Origin: Pseudomonadota bacterium
GTDB taxonomy: Bacteria; Desulfobacterota; Desulfobacteria; Desulfobacterales; Desulfobacteraceae
Reading direction: 5' to 3'
Assembly (NCBI GenBank): GCA_018812385.1
Contig: JAHJDU010000384.1
Location: forward strand, 1-7,433
DNA: 7,433 bases
A program made the position numbers and the translations under genes. Position 1 is the first letter of the stretch, and every line of letters begins with the position of its first letter. Below, in pieces: positions 1-5,646 of this stretch. The notes under the pieces were generated by a model, which was not told where the DNA came from, searched no databases, and saw only the letters and a program-made list of their open reading frames with translations.

Positions 1-1611
1 ATGAAATTTAAAAGGATAGTTTCGATCATTTCAATCTGTATTACTATCATGCTTTCTTCAACAGTGATAGGGCACGCAAGCAAAGCGGATGGACAACTGC
101 GCGTAGGCTGGAGTCAGGAACCAAGAACTTTGAATCCAATGGGCTATGATACGATTCAGGGGGGCATGATTATGCGCAGTATGCTCTACGATACTTTATT
201 GGGAATCAACAATAAACTTGAAGTATCACCAATGCTAGCAAAATCATGGAAAGTAAGCGACGACGGTATAGTCTGGACTTTTGATATAGTGACGGATGCC
301 AAATGGCATGATGGTCAGGCGCTCACCAGCAGGGATATTGCATTTACATACAAATATATAATAGACAACAAGATCCCGAATTTTATCAATTACCTTAAAA
401 ACATCGAGAAAATAGAAACCCCGGACCTTAAGACGTTGGTGCTCACATACAAGCAACCCATTGCAACAACGGCATCGGACCTGAGCAACGTGTTTATAGT
501 GGCCAAGCATAAGTGGGAAAAAATCCCGGGAGAAAAAGCCGTTAAGTACGAAAACGCCACACCTTTAGGTTCAGGGCCTTTTATATTTAAAACATGGAAG
601 AAAAATGGTCACATGAGCTTTGAAAGAAATGATTCTACCTGGCGAACACGCCCTTATTTGAAGCAGGTTGTTTTTTCTTTTTTTTCATCGCCGGACCCCA
701 TGCTCATGTCCCTTAAAAAAGGGGATATTGATGTGATTGGATCGGAATTGACCCCGATAGCTGCCATGGCACTATCCCGCGATGGAAATGTAAAAGTTGT
801 CAAAACGCCTAGTCCATACTACCGGCATATATGCATCAATAGTTCGGATTTTGGAAAAGGACATCCGGCCCTGCGCGACCCGAAAGTGCGACGAGCTTTG
901 GCAATGGCAGTCGATAAAGAAAAACTGGTCAAAATCATACACTCCGGGTATGCGCGCCCAGGGTTATCAGTAGTAATGGATGCAATCCCCTATTTCTTTA
1001 ACAATCAAATTTCACCCTATCCATTTGATCTGAAAAAAGCAGCCAGTCTGCTTGATGAGGCTGGTTGGAAATCGGGACCGAATGGATTACGCCAGAAAGA
1101 CGGTCAGCAGCTAAAGATAAAATTGTTAGTGATTACAAGGTGGCCGGAAGAAATGCGAGCGGGCGAATTTATCCGCAGCTGGTGGAAAGATATCGGTGTC
1201 GATCTGACCCTGCAATCTGCGGACGCTGGAACAATTCTTGCCGAACTCTTCCCTGAATATAAGCATGACATGTATTTATGGGGTTTTTCCGGACAGCCAG
1301 ATCCCAATTTTTCATTATCTATTTATATGTCATCCCAAATTCAAAAGTGGAACGGAGCCGGATATAAGAATCCGGAGTACGATAAGCTTTTCGAGCAACA
1401 AACCAGCGCTGTGAATCCGGAAAAGCGACAAAAGCTTATTTATAAAATGCAAGAAATTCATTACAGGGATTCTCCCTCAATCGTTCTGTATTACATGTCT
1501 TCCATCGGTGCTTACCGATCCGATTACCTGGAAGGTTTTGATGAAGAAATGCCGGGGGGTATCATTTCATTCTTGAATCGTGACAATTTTGTAGGCGTGA
1601 AATTTAAATAG
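1..1611 (+). CDS. ABC transporter periplasmic substrate-binding protein, family 5 (DppA/OppA type)
   Basis: This 536-residue protein is the likely periplasmic receptor that captures the ligand and delivers it to the permeases encoded downstream. Residues 1-26 form a Sec signal peptide: basic MKFKR, a hydrophobic core to about residue 23, then G-H-A as a signal peptidase I site. No lipobox cysteine is seen, so the protein should be soluble in the periplasm. Residues 80-116 carry the family 5 signature (A-K-S-W, S-D-D-G, W-T-F, K-W-H-D-G, and D-I-A-F-T). The C-terminal lobe has the usual N-P-E-Y-D-K-L and R-Q-K-L-I-Y-K-M-Q-E-I segments. Length is normal for the family. The window opens on the ATG, so its ribosome site and promoter cannot be seen, but the signal peptide supports this start. 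Family members bind peptides, and also nickel, haem or glycosides, so the ligand is not determined by the sequence. The linked deacylase suggests peptides or N-acyl amino acids. Confidence 0.93.
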   Translation: MKFKRIVSIISICITIMLSSTVIGHASKADGQLRVGWSQEPRTLNPMGYDTIQGGMIMRSMLYDTLLGINNKLEVSPMLAKSWKVSDDGIVWTFDIVTDAKWHDGQALTSRDIAFTYKYIIDNKIPNFINYLKNIEKIETPDLKTLVLTYKQPIATTASDLSNVFIVAKHKWEKIPGEKAVKYENATPLGSGPFIFKTWKKNGHMSFERNDSTWRTRPYLKQVVFSFFSSPDPMLMSLKKGDIDVIGSELTPIAAMALSRDGNVKVVKTPSPYYRHICINSSDFGKGHPALRDPKVRRALAMAVDKEKLVKIIHSGYARPGLSVVMDAIPYFFNNQISPYPFDLKKAASLLDEAGWKSGPNGLRQKDGQQLKIKLLVITRWPEEMRAGEFIRSWWKDIGVDLTLQSADAGTILAELFPEYKHDMYLWGFSGQPDPNFSLSIYMSSQIQKWNGAGYKNPEYDKLFEQQTSAVNPEKRQKLIYKMQEIHYRDSPSIVLYYMSSIGAYRSDYLEGFDEEMPGGIISFLNRDNFVGVKFK

Positions 1612-1619
1612 AATAATAT

Positions 1620-1651
1620 TAAGGGCATTTCCTGTCTGGGAAATGCCCTTA
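1620..1651 (+). terminator. Intercistronic hairpin, possible attenuator or mRNA-stabilising stem
   Basis: The arms AAGGGCATTTCC (1621-1632) and GGAAATGCCCTT (1639-1650) are perfect inverse complements of 12 bp around a 6-nt loop (TGTCTG), with one more T-A pair at 1620/1651. It lies 9 bases after the binding-protein stop and about 70 bases before the permease start. No T tract follows (the next bases are TAATACGG), so it is a poor intrinsic terminator. Stems here in transporter operons commonly block 3' decay or cause partial termination, so that the binding protein is made in excess over membrane parts. That role is inferred. Confidence 0.6.
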
Positions 1652-1722
1652 TAATACGGGCTAATTAATCAAACCAAATTACATAGAATTATAATGATTC
1701 AAAAAGGGCGGCATCCATATCA

Positions 1723-2685
1723 ATGAAAAGCAAAAACTATTTTGTAAAACGAATTGGATATTCATTGATTACACTCTGGCTGATATTGACATTGAATTTT
1801 TTTTTGTTTCGCATGCTTCCCGGTGATCCCGTCCGTTTACTATTTTCCGACCCCCGGGTCCCAATTGAAACCTTAGATAAATTAAAAGTCCAGTATGGTC
1901 TCGACGGTTCTTTGCTACAGCAATACGGTCTATATTTAGCCAATGTCGCTAAAGGAGAGTTGGGCACCAGTTTTGTTTACAATACCCCAGTTTCAGGGAT
2001 ACTGGCCGAGCGCTTGGTCAATACTGTCATACTTCTGCTTCCTGCTACAATTTTATCAATTTTAATGGGTTGCAGTTTAGGAATTATTGCAGCTCTAAAA
2101 AGCGGAAGGACGGCGGACTTTATTTGTCTGTCTCTATCACAATTGCTGTGGGCAACCCCCGTGTTTTGGCTCGGGTTGCTTTTTATGCTATTTGCGGGGG
2201 ATCTGTTGCCTCTTGCAGGTATGGAGACGGCTGGAGCCAGCTTTGATTCCTGGTGGGCCAAGACCATGGATATTGGAAGGCATATGGCAATGCCCATGAT
2301 AACCTTGAGTCTGGTAATGCTGGGACAGTACGCTATTGTAATGCGCAACTCTTTAATTGATGTACTGACGGAAGACTACATGCTTGTTGCAAAGGCCAAA
2401 GGGTTTTCAAAGACCCGGCAATTGTTTTCTCATGCCTTGCCAAATGCAGCTTTACCCGTTATGACGCTGGCCGCCATGAATCTTGGTCTTCTCATCGGTG
2501 GTGCCATCCAGACGGAAACTGTATTCACATGGCCGGGGGTGGGACGTCTGGTCTTTGATGCTCTGCTTCGTAGGGATTACCCGGTTTTGCAAGGGGCATT
2601 CCTGGTTATATCCGTCTGCGCCTTAATAGCAAACCTGATGGCTGATTTGCTATATAAACAAATTGATCCACGGCTTGAATTGTAA
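1723..2685 (+). CDS. Peptide ABC transporter permease, DppB/OppB family
   Basis: This 320-residue inner-membrane protein is one half of the translocation channel. It starts with the family-typical F-V-K-R-I-G-Y-S segment and a first membrane helix (about 11-30), followed by the conserved M-L-P-G-D-P motif (31-36). Further hydrophobic helices lie near 100-125, 134-158, 190-208, 247-267 and 289-311. The cytoplasmic EAA loop that docks on an ATPase spans about 217-246 (E-D-Y-M-L-V-A-K-A-K-G through A-L-P-N). The C-terminus D-P-R-L-E-L is typical. Length is normal and no damage is seen. The ATG at 1723 has only a weak, distant purine tract (AAGGGCGG, 1704-1711), but it gives the expected N-terminus. 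The next gene begins 10 bases after its stop, so the two are probably translated together. Confidence 0.94.
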   Translation: MKSKNYFVKRIGYSLITLWLILTLNFFLFRMLPGDPVRLLFSDPRVPIETLDKLKVQYGLDGSLLQQYGLYLANVAKGELGTSFVYNTPVSGILAERLVNTVILLLPATILSILMGCSLGIIAALKSGRTADFICLSLSQLLWATPVFWLGLLFMLFAGDLLPLAGMETAGASFDSWWAKTMDIGRHMAMPMITLSLVMLGQYAIVMRNSLIDVLTEDYMLVAKAKGFSKTRQLFSHALPNAALPVMTLAAMNLGLLIGGAIQTETVFTWPGVGRLVFDALLRRDYPVLQGAFLVISVCALIANLMADLLYKQIDPRLEL

Positions 2686-2695
2686 AGGGTATTCA

Positions 2696-3550
2696 ATGAT
2701 GATAGAAAGTGTTTTCTCAACTATAAAGCAAATTAATAAAATGGGAATGCTCGGAATGGTAATGCTTCTGGCATTAATCGGCATAGCCGTGTTTGCACCC
2801 TTTCTGGCACCGTATGATCCATATGATTTGACTGATTTAGGAGAAATAATGCAAGGCCCGGATGCCAGACATTGGCTTGGAACAGATGAAATTGGACGGG
2901 ATTTGTTTTCACTTAATCTCTATGGTGCCCGGATTTCTCTATTGATTGGATTTTCCTGCGCCTTAATTTCCATTTTTATTGGTACACTAGTGGGATTAGT
3001 TTCCGGGTATTTTGGAGGATGGGCGGATGATGTATTGATGCGCATAACGGATTTGTTTATTGTCATTCCCAGGCTTCCACTTGTTTTAATAACTGTGGCA
3101 GTTTTGGGCCCAAGCCTTTTCAACACAATTCTGGTTATAGGTGTTCTAATCTGGGCGGGTACGGCTCGCATTATTCGCATCCAGACCATGGGTCTTAAAA
3201 AACGACAATTTGTAGATAGAGCCCGTTCGCTCGGAGCCAGTCATTTTCATATTGTGAAACGGCATATTCTTCCAAATGTCATGCCCTTGGTATTTGCAAA
3301 CACAGTTTTAGTGGTAGCCACGTCCATTTATCTGGAGTCTACTGTCAGTTTTTTAGGGCTGGGAGATCCGACTCACATAAGCTGGGGAATGATTTTGCAT
3401 TATGCCTTTGTTAGCCTTGCCATGACATTTGAAGCGTACTGGTATTTGATCCCGCCCGGAGTTATGATTATTCTGGCAGTGTTATCGTTTACTATGTGCG
3501 GTTATGCTTTTGACGAAGTGCTTAATCCGAGGTTAAGGCGAAGACAATGA
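2696..3550 (+). CDS. Peptide ABC transporter permease, DppC/OppC family
   Basis: This is the second channel subunit, 284 residues from the ATG at 2696. An in-frame ATG at 2663 exists but overlaps the preceding gene by 23 bases. The 2696 start has AAGGG at 2685-2689, 6 bases upstream, and gives the usual short N-terminus; ATG 2699 is an equivalent alternative. Landmarks are a first membrane helix at about 17-38 ending in A-P-F-L-A-P-Y-D-P, the DppC hallmark H-W-L-G-T-D-E-I-G-R-D-L-F-S (59-72), helices near 80-104, 117-157, 197-220 and 249-271, and the EAA loop at about 172-195 (F-V-D-R-A-R-S-L-G-A through I-L-P-N). The C-terminus L-N-P-R-L-R-R-R is typical. Its TGA overlaps the start of the next gene (ATGA, 3547-3550), a sign of coupled translation with the first ATPase. 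Confidence 0.94.
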   Translation: MMIESVFSTIKQINKMGMLGMVMLLALIGIAVFAPFLAPYDPYDLTDLGEIMQGPDARHWLGTDEIGRDLFSLNLYGARISLLIGFSCALISIFIGTLVGLVSGYFGGWADDVLMRITDLFIVIPRLPLVLITVAVLGPSLFNTILVIGVLIWAGTARIIRIQTMGLKKRQFVDRARSLGASHFHIVKRHILPNVMPLVFANTVLVVATSIYLESTVSFLGLGDPTHISWGMILHYAFVSLAMTFEAYWYLIPPGVMIILAVLSFTMCGYAFDEVLNPRLRRRQ

Positions 3551-4032
3551 GACATGATTCCTATTTTCGCGTAAAAGATTTAAGTGTCGAGTTTCAACTA
3601 GGCAAAAACTACTATACTGCTGTTCATCAAATTTCATTTGATCTGAAAAAAGGCGAAACGTTCGGATTGGCAGGAGAATCAGGGTGTGGAAAATCAACGG
3701 CTGCCATGGCCATAATGAGAATGTTGCAGGACAATGCAAGGATTCGAGAGGGAACAGTATGGTTTCAGGGGCGAGATCTTTTGTCGCTAAATCAAACGGA
3801 ACTCCGTGAATTATGGTGGAAAGAGATAGCAATGATTTTTCAAGCCAGCCTGAATTCATTGAACCCGGTTAAAAAGGTGGGGCAGCAAATCGTTGAAGTG
3901 CTCACCGTTCGTGAAGGGATGGAGAATAAACTTGCTTGGGAACGGGTCGAGGAACTATTTACACTGATTGGAATCCAACCGGGGCGTGCAAGAGACTATC
4001 CCCACGAATTTTCAGGAGGTATGCGCCAGTGA
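3547..4032 (+). CDS. N-terminal part of DppD-like ATPase, up to the ABC signature
   Basis: This is the 161-residue product expected if the TGA at 4030-4032 acts as a stop. It keeps Walker A (43-51), the Q-loop (residue 99) and the signature SGG (156-158), but lacks Walker B, the catalytic Glu, the switch His and the C-terminal domain, so it should not hydrolyse ATP alone. Its start overlaps the preceding permease stop (ATGA), with a weak AAGG at 3535-3538, 8 bases upstream. The Q-loop region reads F-Q-A-S-L-N-S-L-N-P-V, recognisably the family's F-Q-x-x-x-N-S-L-N-P-V form. Confidence 0.6.
   Translation: MRHDSYFRVKDLSVEFQLGKNYYTAVHQISFDLKKGETFGLAGESGCGKSTAAMAIMRMLQDNARIREGTVWFQGRDLLSLNQTELRELWWKEIAMIFQASLNSLNPVKKVGQQIVEVLTVREGMENKLAWERVEELFTLIGIQPGRARDYPHEFSGGMRQ
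4014..4020 (+). promoter_or_regulatory. Internal Shine-Dalgarno sequence AGGAGGT within the signature codons
   Basis: The codons TCA-GGA-GGT for the signature S-G-G contain a full anti-16S match, AGGAGGT. It lies 12 bases (counted from its T at 4020) before GTG 4033 and 15 before ATG 4036, which follow the in-frame TGA. The spacing is longer than the usual 5-9, but a terminating ribosome would already be parked there. It could favour restart behind the stop. The match may be chance imposed by conserved glycines. Confidence 0.35.
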
Positions 4033-4521
4033 GTGATGATCGCCATGGCCATCTGTTTAAATCCATCTCTTATTATTGCCGACGAATGCACCACTGCACT
4101 TGATGTTATGATTCAAGCCCAAATAATGAATTTGATGAAGGATCTCAACAAAAAATTCAATCTTTCAATGATTTTTATCAATCATGATCTATCTTTGATC
4201 GCTGATGTTTGCGACCGGGTGGCGATGATGTATGCCGGTCGGATTGTGGAATCAGGACCGGTAAACGATGTTTTTTTAAAGCCGGCCCACCCTTATGTTC
4301 AAATGTTGCTAAAGGCATTGCCGAGCATGAAGGAAGGCACAGCCCAACTCGTATCAATTCCAGGCGCGCCGCCACGCTTGCAAGAAATAACCGCAGGATG
4401 TTCCTTTTTGCCTCGATGCCCCTACGGGGATGAGGGTTGCTCCTTTCAAGTCCCCCCATATGTTGAAATAGCAACAGGTCATGGTGCGGCATGTTTTAAA
4501 ATTGATCAATTGTTTATATAG
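4033..4521 (+). CDS. C-terminal part of DppD-like ATPase (Walker B, H-loop, cysteine domain)
   Basis: This is the in-frame remainder behind the TGA, 162 codons from GTG 4033 or 161 from ATG 4036, both directly abutting the stop. It holds Walker B (A-D-E, catalytic Glu codon 4084-4086), the D-loop A-L-D, the switch motif N-H-D-L, and the A-H-P-Y oligopeptide-transporter domain with the pattern G-C-S-F, R-C-P-Y, G-C-S-F and A-A-C. It lacks Walker A, so it could act only with the N-terminal part or not at all. The frame is open to TAG 4519-4521, and the next ATPase gene starts 9 bases later, preceded by AGGA at 4520-4523. Confidence 0.5.
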   Translation: MMIAMAICLNPSLIIADECTTALDVMIQAQIMNLMKDLNKKFNLSMIFINHDLSLIADVCDRVAMMYAGRIVESGPVNDVFLKPAHPYVQMLLKALPSMKEGTAQLVSIPGAPPRLQEITAGCSFLPRCPYGDEGCSFQVPPYVEIATGHGAACFKIDQLFI

Positions 4522-4530
4522 GACGGCTTT

Positions 4531-5541
4531 ATGAAGAAATCTCTTTTTCATGTTTCTGATTTGAATGTGTGGTTTGCAGCTCGCCAAGGATTTGCCCTTT
4601 TTCGACGGAATCGCTCCAAAAAATTTATCAAAGCCGTTGACGGCTTGTCATTCGACCTTTTTGAGGGGGAGACCCTGGCTATTGTCGGGGAAAGTGGATC
4701 TGGAAAAACAACGGTTGCAAGAGCATTCATGGCGCTGATGCGTGAGGTTCGAGGAGAAATTTGCTTTGAAGATCGAAATATAGTTGCAGAGAATCGGGCC
4801 GGGCGCATTGATTTGCGCACCAAGGTACAGATGATTTTTCAGGATCCTTTTGATGCCATGAATCCGCGGGAAACAATTTTCAAAATCGTTTCGGAACCAC
4901 TGTCAATTCACAGAAAAAATCTCTCTGTACATGATCGGCATGAAATTGTATTTCAAGCCTTAAGGGACGTTGGATTAACTCCACCGGAAGACTTTGAAAA
5001 AAGGTTTCCACATGAATTGTCCGGTGGGCAGAGGCAAAGGGTTCTAATCGCTGGGACTCTGGTCCTTGAACCGGTTTTGATTATTGCAGATGAACCGGTT
5101 TCAATGCTTGATGCGTCGTTGAAAGTGGAAATACTGAATCTGCTAGCTAATTTAAGAAAAAAACGTAGCCTGACCTATTTGATGGTAACGCATGATTTGG
5201 CCCTAACCCGTTACATTGCAGATCGGATCGCCATAATGTACTTGGGAAAAATTCTTGAAATAGGACCGGCATTATCCGTATTAGATCAACCGTTTCACCC
5301 TTACAGCCAGGCATTGATCAAAGTTGTTCCGACACTGGAGAATGCCGGGAAGAAAAAAACAGTGTTAGCCGGTGAAATACCGCATCCTTCTGACATTCCT
5401 AGCGGCTGCCGATTTCATCCTCGCTGTCCTCAATCCACAGACCTCTGTCGTATTCAAGAGCCGGAAACAAAAGAGATAGTACCCAATCGGTTTGTTCACT
5501 GTCATTATGTCCAGCCCAGGGTGGAGCATACAAATAATTAG
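4531..5541 (+). CDS. Peptide ABC transporter ATPase, DppF/OppF family
   Basis: This intact 336-residue ATPase is the partner nucleotide-binding subunit. Motifs in order are Walker A GESGSGKTT (53-61), Q-loop I-F-Q-D-P (102-106), signature L-S-G-G-Q-R-Q-R (163-170), Walker B L-I-I-A-D-E-P (183-189, catalytic E188), D-loop M-L-D-A-S, and switch His 221. The C-terminal domain has F-H-P-Y-S-Q and four cysteines (293, 299, 306, 324) in the G-C-R-F-H-P-R-C-P pattern reported to bind an Fe-S cluster in some family members. The short insert F-A-L-F-R-R-N-R (21-28) before the first strand is the usual DppF-type extension. AGGA (4520-4523), 7 bases before the ATG, supports the start. In a normal complex its Walker A pairs with the signature of the DppD-like subunit, which is the gene that is interrupted here. 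Confidence 0.93.
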   Translation: MKKSLFHVSDLNVWFAARQGFALFRRNRSKKFIKAVDGLSFDLFEGETLAIVGESGSGKTTVARAFMALMREVRGEICFEDRNIVAENRAGRIDLRTKVQMIFQDPFDAMNPRETIFKIVSEPLSIHRKNLSVHDRHEIVFQALRDVGLTPPEDFEKRFPHELSGGQRQRVLIAGTLVLEPVLIIADEPVSMLDASLKVEILNLLANLRKKRSLTYLMVTHDLALTRYIADRIAIMYLGKILEIGPALSVLDQPFHPYSQALIKVVPTLENAGKKKTVLAGEIPHPSDIPSGCRFHPRCPQSTDLCRIQEPETKEIVPNRFVHCHYVQPRVEHTNN

Positions 5542-5547
5542 TATTTT

Positions 5548-5569
5548 TCGATCGTTTTAAAAATATCGA
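5548..5569. promoter_or_regulatory. Imperfect 22-bp dyad, possible operator
   Basis: TCGAT (5548-5552) and ATCGA (5565-5569) flank a self-complementary TTTTAAAA core (5555-5562), symmetric about 5558/5559 with two mismatched pairs. It starts 6 bases after the DppF-like gene stop and 78 bases before the deacylase start. The spacing and length would suit a dimeric repressor, but the site is AT-rich and no second copy was found, so its function is unproven. Confidence 0.25.
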
Positions 5570-5581
5570 GATTTTCTTTAA

Positions 5582-5611
5582 AACTGGACAAAATAGGACA
5601 AAACAACTGGA
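5582..5611 (+). repeat. Nested short direct repeats upstream of the deacylase gene
   Basis: GGACAAAA occurs at 5586-5593 and 5596-5603, exactly 10 bp apart, and this pair is framed by AACTGGA at 5582-5588 and 5605-5611. The repeats lie in the 105-bp gap before the deacylase. One-turn spacing could suit a binding site, but the units are short and A-rich. No convincing -35/-10 pair was found around them. Confidence 0.25.
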
Positions 5612-5646
5612 ACTCACCAACAACATATTGAAAAAAGGAAAGGTAA

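Larger units (their letters stand above)
3547..4521 (+). pseudogene. Peptide ABC transporter ATPase, DppD/OppD family, interrupted by an in-frame TGA
   Basis: Read through the stop, this encodes a 324-codon ATPase of normal DppD length that would energise the permease pair together with the downstream ATPase. It has Walker A GESGCGKST (43-51), the Q-loop (Q99), signature F-S-G-G-M-R-Q (155-161), then TGA as codon 162 where family members have Arg. The same frame continues with V-M-I-A-M-A, Walker B (L-I-I-A-D-E, catalytic E180), the H-loop H213, and the C-terminal oligopeptide domain with I-P-G-A-P-P and four cysteines (285, 291, 298, 316) placed like those that hold an Fe-S cluster in some Dpp/Opp ATPases. 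No other frame damage is seen. TGA differs from the Arg codon CGA by one C-to-T change at a CpG. Conserved ADEP is ADEC here. Possible readings are a fresh pseudogene, a sequencing error, or a split gene with translational restart. Confidence 0.85.

Noticed and set aside
1650..1695. Two TATAAT hexamers (1650-1655 and 1690-1695) as promoters of the permease genes
   Set aside because: No matching -35 element lies 16-18 bases upstream of either, and the region is AT-rich, so the hexamers are not sufficient evidence.
1977..2348. Long minus-strand open frame inside the first permease gene
   Set aside because: It is a shadow of a strongly supported gene, has no recognisable domain and no ribosome site. 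The same applies to the other antisense frames.
2663..2695. Upstream ATG at 2663 as the start of the second permease
   Set aside because: It would overlap the first permease by 23 bases and add residues not typical of the family. ATG 2696 has a well-placed AAGGG.
4030..4070. TGA as a selenocysteine codon
   Set aside because: The replaced residue is Arg, not Cys, in all family members I know, and only weak pairing (GATG with CATC) is visible downstream, with no convincing SECIS-like stem and loop. I could not fold it by computation.
3547..4521. Frameshift in the DppD-like gene
   Set aside because: The frame is the same before and after the TGA (483 bases from start to stop, then in-frame continuation), so it is a nonsense change only.
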